37,518 bases of DNA from NCBI GenBank assembly GCA_029781825.1, contig JAKOVY010000120.1, forward strand, positions 1-37,518. Direction: 5' to 3'. Positions 29,404-37,518 of this stretch are shown here, in pieces; the first letter of the stretch is position 1, and every line of letters starts with the position of its first letter. A program made the position numbers and the translations under genes. Origin of the DNA: Bacillota bacterium. GTDB taxonomy: Bacteria; Bacillota; Syntrophomonadia; Syntrophomonadales; DTU052. The notes under the pieces were generated by a model, which made no database searches, was not told the DNA's origin, and worked only from the letters and a program-made list of their open reading frames with translations.

Positions 29404-30780
29404 TTGTCAACGATAACTGGGGTTATTCTGGCGGCTGGAAAAGGCGTTCGCATGCGGTCGCGCCTGGCCAAGGTTTTGCATCCTGTGGCTGGAATTCCGA
29501 TGATCAGCCATGTAGTCGGTGCAGCCCGAGCGTCCGGAATTGACCGGTTGGTGGTTGTAGTCGGGCATGGTCGGGAGCAGGTGGTCAGTGCCATAGCGGA
29601 TGATACGATTCAATTTGTTGTTCAGGAAGAACAACTCGGAACCGGGCATGCGCTGCTGCAGGCGGAAACGGCTGCCGAGGGATCAGACTTGATTGTAGTT
29701 TTGTGCGGAGATACCCCTCTTCTCAGAGCCCGGACATTGGAGAAGCTGATTGAATTCCACCGGGATAACCGGGCGGTGGCAACGGTGCTCACGGCGAAAA
29801 TAGAAAACCCCGAAGGATATGGCCGGATAATCCGGGATGATCAGGGTGATATTGTACGTATAGTGGAGGAAAAGGATGCCACTCCGCAGGAGAGAGAGAT
29901 TCAAGAGATAAATTCGGGGATTTATTGCTTTGACCGCGAGGTTTTTCGGATTCTAAAGAATCTTAAACCTGACAATGCACAAGGGGAGTATTACTTAACT
30001 GATGTCCTGCTGTACTACAGAAAAAACGGACAGCGGGTTCTTGCTCTGCCGGCGGCCGAGGAGGAGGATATTTACGGTATCAATGACCGGGTGCAGCTCG
30101 CGGTGGCGGAGAGAATTCTGCGCCGGCGGAAGTGTCATGAACTCATGCTATCCGGAGTAACCATACTGGACCCGGCCACCACCTTTGTTGATGCGCAGGT
30201 TGAGATAGGACCCGATACCACCATCCTGCCGTTCACCATGATTGAGGGGCGGACCGTGATCGGCGAAAACTGTGTCATCGGCCCTGGTACGAGGATCATC
30301 TCTTCCCGGATCGGCAACCGGGTTACCATTGACAATTCCAAGATAATTGAGAGCCAGGTAGGCGACGGTTGTGATATCGGACCGTATGCATACATAAGGC
30401 CGGGAACCGAACTGCACCAGGACGTAAAGATCGGCGATTTTGTTGAGGTTAAGAAATCCGTAGTCGGTTCCGGCAGCAAGATACCACACCTGTCCTATGT
30501 AGGAGATGCAACCATTGGCTGCAATGTCAACGTAGGCGCCGGGACCATTACCTGTAATTATGATGGAGAGAAAAAGCACCCGACAATTATAGAAGATGGG
30601 GCTTTCATAGGCAGCAATACCAACCTGGTGGCACCGGTAAGGATAGGAGAAAGGGCCGTTACCGGGGCGGGGTCCACCATTACACGGGACGTACCTCCCT
30701 TCTCATTGGGAGTTGAGAGAGCACCACAAAAGGTGATAGATAACTGGCGTCACCGGAAGAAAAAGCAAAACGATGAGTGA
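29404..30780 (+). CDS. glmU: Bifunctional UDP-GlcNAc pyrophosphorylase/glucosamine-1-phosphate acetyltransferase
   Basis: A 458-residue enzyme that makes UDP-N-acetylglucosamine for peptidoglycan. The N-terminal uridyltransferase domain (1-228) has 'GVILAAGKGVRMRS' and K in AKVLHPVAG; GDTPLL holds the metal site and 'EEKDATPQEREIQEINSGIY' is the conserved UDP-GlcNAc region. The C-terminal domain is a left-handed beta-helix of hexapeptide repeats (about 250-440) with the acetyl-CoA site 'NVGAGTITCNYDGEKKHPT'. The start is TTG at 29404, following AAGGAAG. It is the first gene of the conserved glmU-prs-ctc-pth series; prs starts 25 bases after its stop. Confidence 0.97.
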   Translation: MSTITGVILAAGKGVRMRSRLAKVLHPVAGIPMISHVVGAARASGIDRLVVVVGHGREQVVSAIADDTIQFVVQEEQLGTGHALLQAETAAEGSDLIVVLCGDTPLLRARTLEKLIEFHRDNRAVATVLTAKIENPEGYGRIIRDDQGDIVRIVEEKDATPQEREIQEINSGIYCFDREVFRILKNLKPDNAQGEYYLTDVLLYYRKNGQRVLALPAAEEEDIYGINDRVQLAVAERILRRRKCHELMLSGVTILDPATTFVDAQVEIGPDTTILPFTMIEGRTVIGENCVIGPGTRIISSRIGNRVTIDNSKIIESQVGDGCDIGPYAYIRPGTELHQDVKIGDFVEVKKSVVGSGSKIPHLSYVGDATIGCNVNVGAGTITCNYDGEKKHPTIIEDGAFIGSNTNLVAPVRIGERAVTGAGSTITRDVPPFSLGVERAPQKVIDNWRHRKKKQNDE

Positions 30781-30804
30781 GTATCGGGGGGGAATGGGGC
30801 TGAA

Positions 30805-31752
30805 ATGAACGGTTCAAGGTGGAGACTCAAGGTGTTTACCGGCAATGCCAACCCGGAACTGGCCCAGGAGATTGCTGAATACCTTGGGGTTCACATCGCA
30901 GATTCCAAAGTAAAAACGTTTTCCGACGGGGAAATAAGCGTGGCCATTGACGAGAGTGTTCGCGGGGTGGACGTATACATTGTCCAGCCTACCTGCGCAC
31001 CGGTCAATGATTACCTGATGGAACTCCTGATCATGATCGATGCGGTTCGCCGGGCTTCCGCGGCTCGTATCAACGCGGTCATACCTTACTACGGGTATGC
31101 TCGGCAGGACCGGAAAACCAGGGCTCGCGATCCTATAACCGCCAAAATGGTGGCAAATTTGATAGCTTCGGCCGGTGCCGACCGGGTGATAACAGTGGAT
31201 CTGCATGCGGGACAGATTCAGGGTTTCTTTGATATTCCCGTTGATCACCTGCCGGGGGTTCCCATGCTGGCCGAGTACTTTCGCAATCGCAACATAGAGG
31301 ATGTGGTGGTTCTGTCACCGGATTTGGGCGGCGTTACCCGGGCCCGGGATCTGGCCAATCGCCTGCACGCGTCGATTGCCATAATTGACAAATGGCGGCC
31401 GGAGCCGAATGTGGCCGAGGTTATGAATGTTATTGGTGACATTGCAGGTAAATCGGTTATCATTGTCGATGACATGATAGATACAGCCGGGACCATTACC
31501 ATGGCGTCCCGCGTTATGCTGGAACGGGGGGCCAAGGAAGTGTACGCCTGTGCGACTCACCCGGTGCTGTCGGGACCTGCTCTCGAGCGGCTTTCTGAAG
31601 CGCCGCTGCAGGAGATCGTGGTCACCAATACTATTCCCATTCCCAAGGACAAGCGGCTGAAAAACATGACCATTCTCTCGGTAGCACCGTTGATAGGAGA
31701 GGCCATCCTGAGAATACATGAAGACCTGTCGGTCAGCAAACTTTTTGATTAA
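30805..31752 (+). CDS. prs: Ribose-phosphate pyrophosphokinase
   Basis: A 315-residue class I PRPP synthase that forms 5-phosphoribosyl diphosphate from ribose 5-phosphate and ATP for nucleotide, histidine and tryptophan synthesis. Seen: '[18 protein letters not shown]', the ATP region '[25 protein letters not shown]', the divalent metal/flexible-loop '[19 protein letters not shown]', and the PRPP motif '[14 protein letters not shown]'. Full length. It follows glmU, as in most Firmicutes. Confidence 0.97.
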   Translation: MNGSRWRLKVFTGNANPELAQEIAEYLGVHIADSKVKTFSDGEISVAIDESVRGVDVYIVQPTCAPVNDYLMELLIMIDAVRRASAARINAVIPYYGYARQDRKTRARDPITAKMVANLIASAGADRVITVDLHAGQIQGFFDIPVDHLPGVPMLAEYFRNRNIEDVVVLSPDLGGVTRARDLANRLHASIAIIDKWRPEPNVAEVMNVIGDIAGKSVIIVDDMIDTAGTITMASRVMLERGAKEVYACATHPVLSGPALERLSEAPLQEIVVTNTIPIPKDKRLKNMTILSVAPLIGEAILRIHEDLSVSKLFD

Positions 31753-31845
31753 TTTGTGCCGGGGCGACAAGTTTGGTTTGATTCTGCGTGGTTACATAAA
31801 CCGGGACGGGAGATGTTGGGGAATAGAGCATAGGAGGTGGCAGAA

Positions 31846-32475
31846 TTGGCTAAGAGCATTAACCTGGACTGCATAAAGCGGGAAATCTCCACCAAGGGGA
31901 GACTAAAAAAACTGCGTGAGCAGGACATGGTACCGGGGATAATCTACGGGAAAGGCGTTTCTCCGATGCCCCTGGCGTTCAGAAGAGCCGATTTAAACAG
32001 GGTGCTCCGCACCAAAGGCGGGCTGTACCGCCTGAATATCAGCGGAGAAAAACCAGCCATGGCACTCCTGCGCGAAGTACAGCGGAAGCCGATGACCGGT
32101 GAGATCGTCCATGTAGACTTCATGCAAGTAAAGATGACAGAAAAAATTACCGCGCCGGTTCCTGTTGTGGTGGTCGGAGAAGAAGAACTGGTGAAACAGG
32201 GGGCCATACTGCAGGCCGGTGTTAAAGAGGTTGAAGTCGAGTGTCTGCCCGGTGATCTGCCCGACAGCCTGCAACTCGATGTTTCCGGAAGAAGCGTGGG
32301 GGAAACTGTTCTCGTCGAGGACCTGCAACATCCCGATGGGGTAAGGATCCTGACCGACCCCAATGCCGTAGCGCTGGTTATTACACACCCGGCCCGTGGA
32401 GCTCAGGAGACCGATGAAACCGCAGAGGCGACCGGAGGAGAGGTAGAAGGCGGAGGCGCAACCCCCGGGGAATAG
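31846..32475 (+). CDS. rplY: Ribosomal protein bL25, long CTC form
   Basis: A 209-residue 5S rRNA-binding protein of the large ribosomal subunit, in the general-stress CTC form. The N-terminal L25 domain (about 5-95) contains 'LREQDMVPGIIYGKG', and the C-terminal TL5/CTC beta domain (about 98-185) has 'GAILQAGVKEVEVECLPGDLPDSLQLDVS'. An acidic, glycine-rich tail of about 25 residues closes the protein. TTG at 31846 is preferred over GTG at 31837 because AGGAGG (31832-31837) lies 8 bases before it and would overlap the GTG. The family normally sits between prs and pth. Confidence 0.92.
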   Translation: MAKSINLDCIKREISTKGRLKKLREQDMVPGIIYGKGVSPMPLAFRRADLNRVLRTKGGLYRLNISGEKPAMALLREVQRKPMTGEIVHVDFMQVKMTEKITAPVPVVVVGEEELVKQGAILQAGVKEVEVECLPGDLPDSLQLDVSGRSVGETVLVEDLQHPDGVRILTDPNAVALVITHPARGAQETDETAEATGGEVEGGGATPGE

Positions 32476-32485
32476 GATGGTTTAG

Positions 32486-33040
32486 GTGAAGTTGATTGTT
32501 GGGTTGGGGAACCCCGGCCAGGAGTACAAAAACACCCGCCACAATGTGGGTTTTATGGTGGTTGAGGAGTTAGCCCGTGAGCTGAGGGTGATTAAGCAGA
32601 AATACATCCACAGCGGAGTAGTGGGGTGGACCAGGTTTCACGGGGAGACCGTTTTGGTTGCCAAACCGCTTACTTTTATGAATCTCTCGGGGAAAGCGGT
32701 TCAACAGATGGTAAAAGCCAACCATATAACCCTCTCGGAATTAATGGTAGTGTTGGACGACCTGGATCTGGACCTCGGAGTGATTCGCCTGCGGGCCCGG
32801 GGAGGCAGCGGCGGACACAAGGGACTGCAATCCATTATTGATTGTCTGGGAACCAAGGATTTTCCACGACTGCGGGTAGGAATCGGAAGGCCTCCCGACG
32901 AGGACGTCATTGACTGGGTTCTGACCCGGTTCACACAGGATGAAGAGCCGCTGATTAAGCCGGCTATCGACCGGGCAGTGAAGGCCTTGAAGCTCTGGCT
33001 GGTTTCCGGCATAGAAAAGGCCATGAATCAGTACAACTGA
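32486..33040 (+). CDS. pth: Peptidyl-tRNA hydrolase
   Basis: A 184-residue enzyme that releases peptides from prematurely dissociated peptidyl-tRNA. Seen: 'VGLGNPGQEYKNTRHNVGF' with the catalytic histidine in TRHN, 'KPLTFMNLSGKAV', the aspartate in VVLDDLDL and 'RGGSGGHKGLQSI'. Start GTG at 32486, 10 bases after the ctc stop, so the two are coupled. In Bacillus the same gene is spoVC. It is followed by a 340-base gap and an antiporter gene rather than directly by fin and mfd. Confidence 0.96.
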   Translation: MKLIVGLGNPGQEYKNTRHNVGFMVVEELARELRVIKQKYIHSGVVGWTRFHGETVLVAKPLTFMNLSGKAVQQMVKANHITLSELMVVLDDLDLDLGVIRLRARGGSGGHKGLQSIIDCLGTKDFPRLRVGIGRPPDEDVIDWVLTRFTQDEEPLIKPAIDRAVKALKLWLVSGIEKAMNQYN

Positions 33041-33380
33041 CCTTGACAGCCCCGCTCGGCGTTAAAATAACATCAAGACCGGGTTGTTACGCAGATATCA
33101 TTAAAAGCCTATCCTTAATGCTGCGGCCGGCTCCGTTGAATTACAAGCCGTCAAGGGATGTTTTTCCCGGCTTGACAGGTTAAAGTCCCGTCTTAAATAC
33201 GCTGATGCATTGTCTTACCGCCCGGATTACAGGGCGTTAACCAGCACCTGATGCCTCGGCTGCAAGCCGATCGATTTAAAAAACCTGTATTCAGCAATTG
33301 TAAAGCTTTAACAAAGTTCGGGCTCATAAGCCCTGCCGGCGGGCCTTTTGCTCGCGATGTCCACAGAAAGGGGGAGATTG
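33041..33380. other. Intergenic region between pth and the antiporter gene
   Basis: This 340-base gap contains an imperfect hairpin (33144-33174) whose 3' arm runs into a TTGACA (33172-33177); TAAATA follows at 33194-33199 with a 16-base spacer, a possible promoter for the antiporter. No riboswitch consensus was recognised. Open frames across the end of the region are shadows. Confidence 0.5.
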
Positions 33381-34838
33381 ATGAATGTAGCATTCATTAC
33401 AGCTGTAGTGCTCCTGATATGTGCCGTTTCAAGCAAAGTGCTTTACCGGTTTGGCATACCGATACTGATAGTGTTCTTAAGCATCGGTATGCTGATGGGT
33501 TCGGAAGGCCCGGGCGGGATCTATTTTGACAACGCCGAACTGGCCAAAAACATCTGTAACCTGGCCTTGTTGATAATAATTTTTTCAGGGGGGTTTGACA
33601 CCAACTGGAAAGCGGCTCGGCCGGTTGCACTGGCTTCCGGAATCCTGGCTACATTAGGAGTCTTTCTTACTGCCGCTTTTGTAGGAATCTTTGCCCATTT
33701 TGCTCTGGGTTTTACCCTGCTCGAAGGGATGTTATTGGGCTCCATCATTTCTTCAACAGATTACGCTTCCGTGTTTTCTATCCTGCGCTCGCAGCAGTCC
33801 GACCTGAAGAACAACCTGGCGCCGATGCTCGAATTGGAAAGCGGGTCCAACGACCCGGCAGCCTATATGTTTACTGTCATCTTTCTCGGTCTGTTAACCG
33901 GTGAGAGTCAGAATATCGGGTTACTGCTGTTGACCCAGATTGTCGTCGGGACACTCTTCGGAGTTTTTGTGGGTAAGCTGGCGGTATGGCTTATAAACAA
34001 TATAAATCTTGATATCGACGGTCTTTACCCGATTATGGTCATCGGGATGGCCTTATTGACTTATTCCGGGGCCAGCATGCTTGGAGGGAACGGGTTTTTG
34101 GCCGGCTATATTACCGGAATTATCATGGGGAACAGCAGGCTGGTAAAAAAGGTTAGCCTGGTTCGATACTTTGACGGACTGTCCTGGTTGATGCAGATCC
34201 TGCTGTTCACGACCCTGGGATTGCTGGTCTTTCCCTCTCAGCTGTTGGGCGTAATTATCGCTGGTGTTCTGGTTGCCGTATTCCTGATTTTTGTCGCCCG
34301 CCCGTTAGTCATATTCCTGGTACTGAGCATCTTTAAGCGACCGTTTAAAGAACAACTGCTGGTATCATGGGTAGGATTTCGCGGTGCAGCCTCCATCGTT
34401 TTTGCTACCTATCCTTTGACGGTTGGGCTGCCCGTAGCTGAACAGATCTTCAATATAGTTTTCTTCGTGGCTCTGGTATCGGTTTTATTGCAGGGAACCC
34501 TCTTTATACCGATTGCGAGAAAACTTGATCTGGTGGAACCGGAAAGAACCGTATTCCGAACCTTTACCGATTACTCGGGTGATATATATGCTGAACTGCT
34601 GGAGGTGGCGATCCCCGAAGGCAGTCCTTTGGCCGGGAAAGCCATCATGGATCTTGATATATCCCCGGATGTTTTGATTATGATGATTAAACGGGAGGGA
34701 AAGATGATTACGCCCCGGGGGAAAACCATACTTCGGGCGGGGGATATCCTTATGATGGCCGGAGAACACGATGTGCTGCTGGAAATAGATGCCCGGGCCC
34801 GGAGTCCGCAGGATAACACCCTGACCAATCCGGCGTAA
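33381..34838 (+). CDS. CPA1-family K+/H+ (or Na+/H+) antiporter with TrkA-C domain
   Basis: A 485-residue membrane protein. About 12-13 transmembrane helices (residues 1-390) carry the CPA antiporter core, including 'STDYASVFSIL' and 'ELESGSNDPAAYM', whose NDP/ND aspartate is the ion-binding residue, and 'WVGFRGAASIVFAT'. The C-terminal cytoplasmic part (about 400-470) is an RCK_C/TrkA-C-like domain with 'GKAIMDLDISPDVLIMMIKREGKMITPRGKTILRAGDILMM', as in NhaP2/CvrA K+/H+ antiporters. ATG at 33381 is chosen because AAAGGGGGA lies 5-6 bases upstream. The TrkA-C domain can bind regulatory nucleotides such as c-di-AMP in related proteins; that is inference here. It interrupts the usual pth-fin-mfd order. 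Confidence 0.9.
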   Translation: MNVAFITAVVLLICAVSSKVLYRFGIPILIVFLSIGMLMGSEGPGGIYFDNAELAKNICNLALLIIIFSGGFDTNWKAARPVALASGILATLGVFLTAAFVGIFAHFALGFTLLEGMLLGSIISSTDYASVFSILRSQQSDLKNNLAPMLELESGSNDPAAYMFTVIFLGLLTGESQNIGLLLLTQIVVGTLFGVFVGKLAVWLINNINLDIDGLYPIMVIGMALLTYSGASMLGGNGFLAGYITGIIMGNSRLVKKVSLVRYFDGLSWLMQILLFTTLGLLVFPSQLLGVIIAGVLVAVFLIFVARPLVIFLVLSIFKRPFKEQLLVSWVGFRGAASIVFATYPLTVGLPVAEQIFNIVFFVALVSVLLQGTLFIPIARKLDLVEPERTVFRTFTDYSGDIYAELLEVAIPEGSPLAGKAIMDLDISPDVLIMMIKREGKMITPRGKTILRAGDILMMAGEHDVLLEIDARARSPQDNTLTNPA

Positions 34839-34932
34839 GGCGTAAACTGAGTTGGGGATTGTTTCCCGGCGAGCACAATTGGCCGCGGGAAGTGGTATAT
34901 TGTAATAGGGCGCAAACGAACCGGCGTCGGCG

Positions 34933-34959
34933 GCATAGATACGGCCCGGTTTCAATATA
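34933..34959 (+). promoter_or_regulatory. Candidate forespore (sigma-F/G-like) promoter of fin
   Basis: GCATA (34933-34937) fits the GYWTA -35 of sigma-F and sigma-G promoters. CAATATA (34953-34959) lies 15 bases downstream and matches 5 of 7 positions of the sigma-G -10 CATAMTA. The fin-like gene starts at 35018. Confidence 0.35.
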
Positions 34960-35017
34960 ATTCAGGTATAGCCTGTGGGTTGTTCCGGAGACAATAGATC
35001 CAGGAGGAAGAGCCCAC

Positions 35018-35179
35018 ATGAAGATATATTATATCTGCGAGAGCTGCCAGGAGCTTTTTTACGAAGGCAAACTGGGCGATGAAGAAGGCATTCTTACGGT
35101 TGATGCTCTGTGTCCGGATTGCACGGAGGAGTTATATCCTTCTGGAGAAATGAGATTCACCAATCATTTTTATTCATAA
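35018..35179 (+). CDS. fin: Fin-like anti-sigma-F factor (short zinc-ribbon protein)
   Basis: A 53-residue protein with an AGGAGGA ribosome binding site 9 bases before ATG. It has two CxxC pairs, C7/C10 and C32/C35, that should bind one zinc. The pattern MxIYYxCxxC near the start and LCPDCTEEL near the end resembles Bacillus subtilis Fin (YabK), which binds sigma-F and helps the switch to sigma-G in the forespore. The position just before mfd is that of fin in Firmicutes, which supports the call. It is shorter than the 76-residue Bacillus protein, with a reduced middle and tail. If not Fin, it is some other small zinc-ribbon protein. Confidence 0.75.
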   Translation: MKIYYICESCQELFYEGKLGDEEGILTVDALCPDCTEELYPSGEMRFTNHFYS

Positions 35180-35258
35180 TAAAGAGTATCGGATGGTGTA
35201 ACCGGTGGAGGTCCTTACATCAGGACGTCCACCCTTTGTCGTTGGAGGAGGGTCGGCC

Positions 35259-37518
35259 GTGTCGGTGGTTCAACAGGTCGCCGAGACACTGCAGCAGGGC
35301 AACAACTGCCTTTTAAGCGGATTGGATGGTTCGTGCAAAACCTATGTAATATCGAAGCTTGTGCAGAGCCTGGGTCAAAAGCTTGTTTTCATGACCGGCG
35401 AAATTGAACAGGCTTATGATGCCGCCCGTTCCCTGCGCGGTATCCTGGGCAACGATGCCGTCAAGGTCCTGCCCCCCAATAACTATATTGCCCGCGAGTC
35501 GGAGGCTCATTCTCACGATAACCTGGAACGGATGACATTTTTCAGTGAGATACTGGAGCACCCCCGAAGGACTGAGGTCCTGGTCATGTCGGCCCCGTCA
35601 CTGCTCTTCGAGACGATTGATCCCGATCTCTACCAGGCATCGGCCATCAAGCTCACCGTAGGCGATGCCGTCGATGTGAAGGGACTGCTTGCCCGTTTGG
35701 TTGACAGCGGGTATAGACGGCAGGCCCTGGTCGAAGGGCCGGGGCAGTTCTCAGTCCGGGGCGGGATCATTGACGTTTTTCCGGTCAGAATGAGTGAGCC
35801 GGTACGGGTGGAGCTGTTTGGGGATGAGATTGATTCCCTGCGCCGTTTTGCGCCTGAAACTCAGCTGTCTACGGGGAAGCTGAAAAGCGTCAACATCTGG
35901 CCGGTTCGGGAGGTTTCAGGAGAAGGGGGAAGGGTATGGCAATACCTGGCGGATGATTGGCCCCTTTGGATTGATGACCTCGCACAGTTTAAGGAGTCAT
36001 GGCATAACCACCTGCGCCGTTACCGCAACTTCCTGCGCCAGACGCGCAGCAAGACGGGACTGGAGCGGTTTAAAGTCTTCGAGTGGGATGAGTTTGAATG
36101 CGAACTGCGGCGGCGTCCGGCGGTTTACCATTCCTTCTTTGCCAGGAGCCTTCCTGTTGAAATCCCGGTGCATCTGCGGCAGCACATCGCCCAGCATGAG
36201 TGTGAGCCCCTCTGGGTAAAGCCCCAGCAACTGTCAAAAAGCATCAAGGAGTGGCGGTCCCGGGGATGGAAGGTAATCCTGGCGATACCGGAAAAGAAGG
36301 TCCAGGATCATATCAGGCGGGAATTGGAAGAGAACATGGTAGTCGGCGGTTACGAGTTTGTGCGGTGGCGTCTGGAACAGGGGTTCGTCAGCTCAACCCT
36401 GGGAGAGGTCCTGGTGACGGAAAAGGAATTGGGGCGCAAGAGGAGCGGCCGTTATCACAAGGCCGCCAAGAGCCCGGGAATAGGTTTGGCCGAGCTGGCC
36501 ATTGGCGATTATGTAGTGCACGAGCACCATGGGATCGGGATTTTTCAGGGGGTTTCCCAGCAGGAGATCGATGGCATAAAGAAGGAGTACCTGACTATAC
36601 AATATGCCGGTACCGACCGGCTCTACCTGCCCATCGACAAACTCGGTCTGCTTACGAAATACAAAGGAGGCGGTGAGCCGCGGCTCAACCGGTTGGGGGG
36701 CAGCGAATGGGAGCGTACCAAGAAAAGGGTTCAATCTTCGATCCAGGAAATGGCCCGGGAACTGCTGGAACTCTACAGCGCCCGGGAAAAGATAAGGGGT
36801 TTCGCATTCACGCCGGATAACCCCTGGCAGAAGGAATTTGACGAGGGGTTTGAATTCGAGGAGACACCCGATCAAGCCCGGGCAATCCGAGAGGTCTTTT
36901 CCGACATGGAAAAACCTCGCCCTATGGACCGACTGGTGTGCGGGGATGTTGGCTATGGGAAGACCGAAGTGGCGATGCGGGCAGCTTTCAAAGCCATTAT
37001 GGACCGCAAGCAGGTGGCGGTACTGGTTCCCACCACCATACTGGCCGAGCAGCACTACCGCACCTTCACCAAAAGGTTTGCGCCCTACCCGGCGGTTATT
37101 GAGAACCTGAGCCGCTTTCGCACCGTGTCGCAGCAGAAAAGGGTCATTGAGGACCTGCGCCGCGGGGTGGTTGATATTGTAATCGGCACCCACCGCTTGC
37201 TCTCCCGTGATGTTCAGTTTAAGGACCTGGGGCTCCTGATCATAGATGAGGAACACCGCTTTGGCGTGCGGCAGAAGGAGAGGATCAAGACCCTGGCCCG
37301 GACGGTGGATGTCATAAGCCTGACGGCTACACCCATTCCCCGGACCCTGCACATGGCTCTGACGGGACTGCGTGACCTCTCGGTCATCGAAACCCCGCCC
37401 CCGGACAGGTACCCCATCAACACCTATGTCATGGAGTACAACCCGGAACTGGTGAGGGAAGCAATACTTGCGGAGGTGGAAAGAGGAGGCCAGGTCTTCT
37501 ATCTCCACAACCGCATCA
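35259..37518 (+). CDS. mfd: Transcription-repair coupling factor Mfd (3' partial)
   Basis: The first 753 residues of Mfd, which displaces RNA polymerase stalled at DNA damage and recruits UvrA. The frame is open from GTG at 35259, with GGAGGAGGG 5 bases upstream, to the end of the window, where the gene is cut. Seen: the UvrB-like N-terminal module with a degenerate P-loop (SGLDGSCKT), 'FSVRGGIIDVFPV' and 'ELFGDEIDSLRRF', the RNA-polymerase-interaction domain around 'DYVVHEHHGIGIFQG', and the RecG-like translocase motor with CGDVGYGKTE (Walker A), DEEHRFGV (DExH box) and 'LTATPIPRTLHMALTGLRDLS'. The last translocase motifs and the C-terminal UvrA-inhibiting domain lie outside the window. Confidence 0.97.
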   Translation, partial: MSVVQQVAETLQQGNNCLLSGLDGSCKTYVISKLVQSLGQKLVFMTGEIEQAYDAARSLRGILGNDAVKVLPPNNYIARESEAHSHDNLERMTFFSEILEHPRRTEVLVMSAPSLLFETIDPDLYQASAIKLTVGDAVDVKGLLARLVDSGYRRQALVEGPGQFSVRGGIIDVFPVRMSEPVRVELFGDEIDSLRRFAPETQLSTGKLKSVNIWPVREVSGEGGRVWQYLADDWPLWIDDLAQFKESWHNHLRRYRNFLRQTRSKTGLERFKVFEWDEFECELRRRPAVYHSFFARSLPVEIPVHLRQHIAQHECEPLWVKPQQLSKSIKEWRSRGWKVILAIPEKKVQDHIRRELEENMVVGGYEFVRWRLEQGFVSSTLGEVLVTEKELGRKRSGRYHKAAKSPGIGLAELAIGDYVVHEHHGIGIFQGVSQQEIDGIKKEYLTIQYAGTDRLYLPIDKLGLLTKYKGGGEPRLNRLGGSEWERTKKRVQSSIQEMARELLELYSAREKIRGFAFTPDNPWQKEFDEGFEFEETPDQARAIREVFSDMEKPRPMDRLVCGDVGYGKTEVAMRAAFKAIMDRKQVAVLVPTTILAEQHYRTFTKRFAPYPAVIENLSRFRTVSQQKRVIEDLRRGVVDIVIGTHRLLSRDVQFKDLGLLIIDEEHRFGVRQKERIKTLARTVDVISLTATPIPRTLHMALTGLRDLSVIETPPPDRYPINTYVMEYNPELVREAILAEVERGGQVFYLHNRI

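Noticed and set aside
33251-33380. Open frame continuing into the antiporter region in another frame
   Set aside because: It overlaps the antiporter gene, lacks a ribosome binding site and shows no family features.
36393-37508. Long 371-codon open frame on the minus strand
   Set aside because: It lies wholly opposite mfd, whose plus-strand frame has clear helicase motifs; the minus-strand product resembles no protein and has no ribosome binding site.

Overview
The window looks like chromosome of a strictly anaerobic, spore-forming Firmicute of the class Clostridia, with moderate GC, probably close to the Peptococcaceae, Desulfotomaculum/Pelotomaculum or Syntrophomonas-type lineages (inference). 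The evidence is spoIIR, a Fin-like anti-sigma-F protein, the glmU-prs-ctc-pth-fin-mfd gene order typical of Firmicutes, sigma-H and forespore-like promoter motifs, ferredoxin-dependent 2-oxoacid metabolism and O2/peroxide-scavenging rubredoxin proteins.

Layout. Positions 1-2190 hold the 3' end of a glycosyltransferase gene, a hypothetical protein behind a sigma-K-like promoter, a small helical protein and a 53-residue ribbon-helix-helix protein. Positions 2359-7020 form a regulatory and catabolic module: a GAF/PAS sigma-54 activator, then a textbook -24/-12 promoter (4661-4676) ahead of an acyl-CoA dehydrogenase and a short-chain dehydrogenase, closed by a strong terminator. Positions 7294-12060 are a complete branched-chain-amino-acid-type ABC transporter (binding lipoprotein, LivH, LivM, LivG, LivF) with stable hairpins behind the binding-protein gene. 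Positions 12529-16052 are an oxidative-stress unit: a sigma-A promoter overlapped by a PerR-like box, a reverse rubrerythrin, and an 869-residue flavodiiron protein fused to rubredoxin, NADH:rubredoxin oxidoreductase and a second rubredoxin. A soluble three-PAS histidine kinase behind a sigma-H promoter follows, then a family I CoA-transferase. On the minus strand (23807 down to 19853) lies a four-subunit 2-oxoacid:ferredoxin oxidoreductase operon ending in its probable FadR-type regulator; a TGGT-N3-ACCA operator sits in the operon promoter.

From 24110 the strand is again plus: spoIIR, ispE, a GntR regulator, a MobA-like nucleotidyltransferase, a family III CoA-transferase, a macro-domain protein, then glmU, prs, ctc, pth, a K+/H+-type antiporter, a fin-like gene and mfd, which runs off the end of the window.

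How it fits together (inference): substrate uptake by the Liv system, oxidation of 2-oxoacids to acyl-CoA with reduction of ferredoxin, CoA transfer by two unrelated transferase families, and acyl-CoA dehydrogenation would suit fermentative or syntrophic catabolism of amino acids or branched acids. The sigma-54 activator gives that metabolism inducible control. The window also links to sporulation through the sigma-H kinase promoter, spoIIR and the Fin-like protein. I found no CRISPR array, tRNA, rRNA, insertion sequence, phage gene or riboswitch. The most distinctive items are the five-module flavodiiron enzyme, the acyl-CoA dehydrogenase with an apparently relocated catalytic glutamate, and several well-formed regulatory sites (sigma-54, sigma-H, PerR, FadR).
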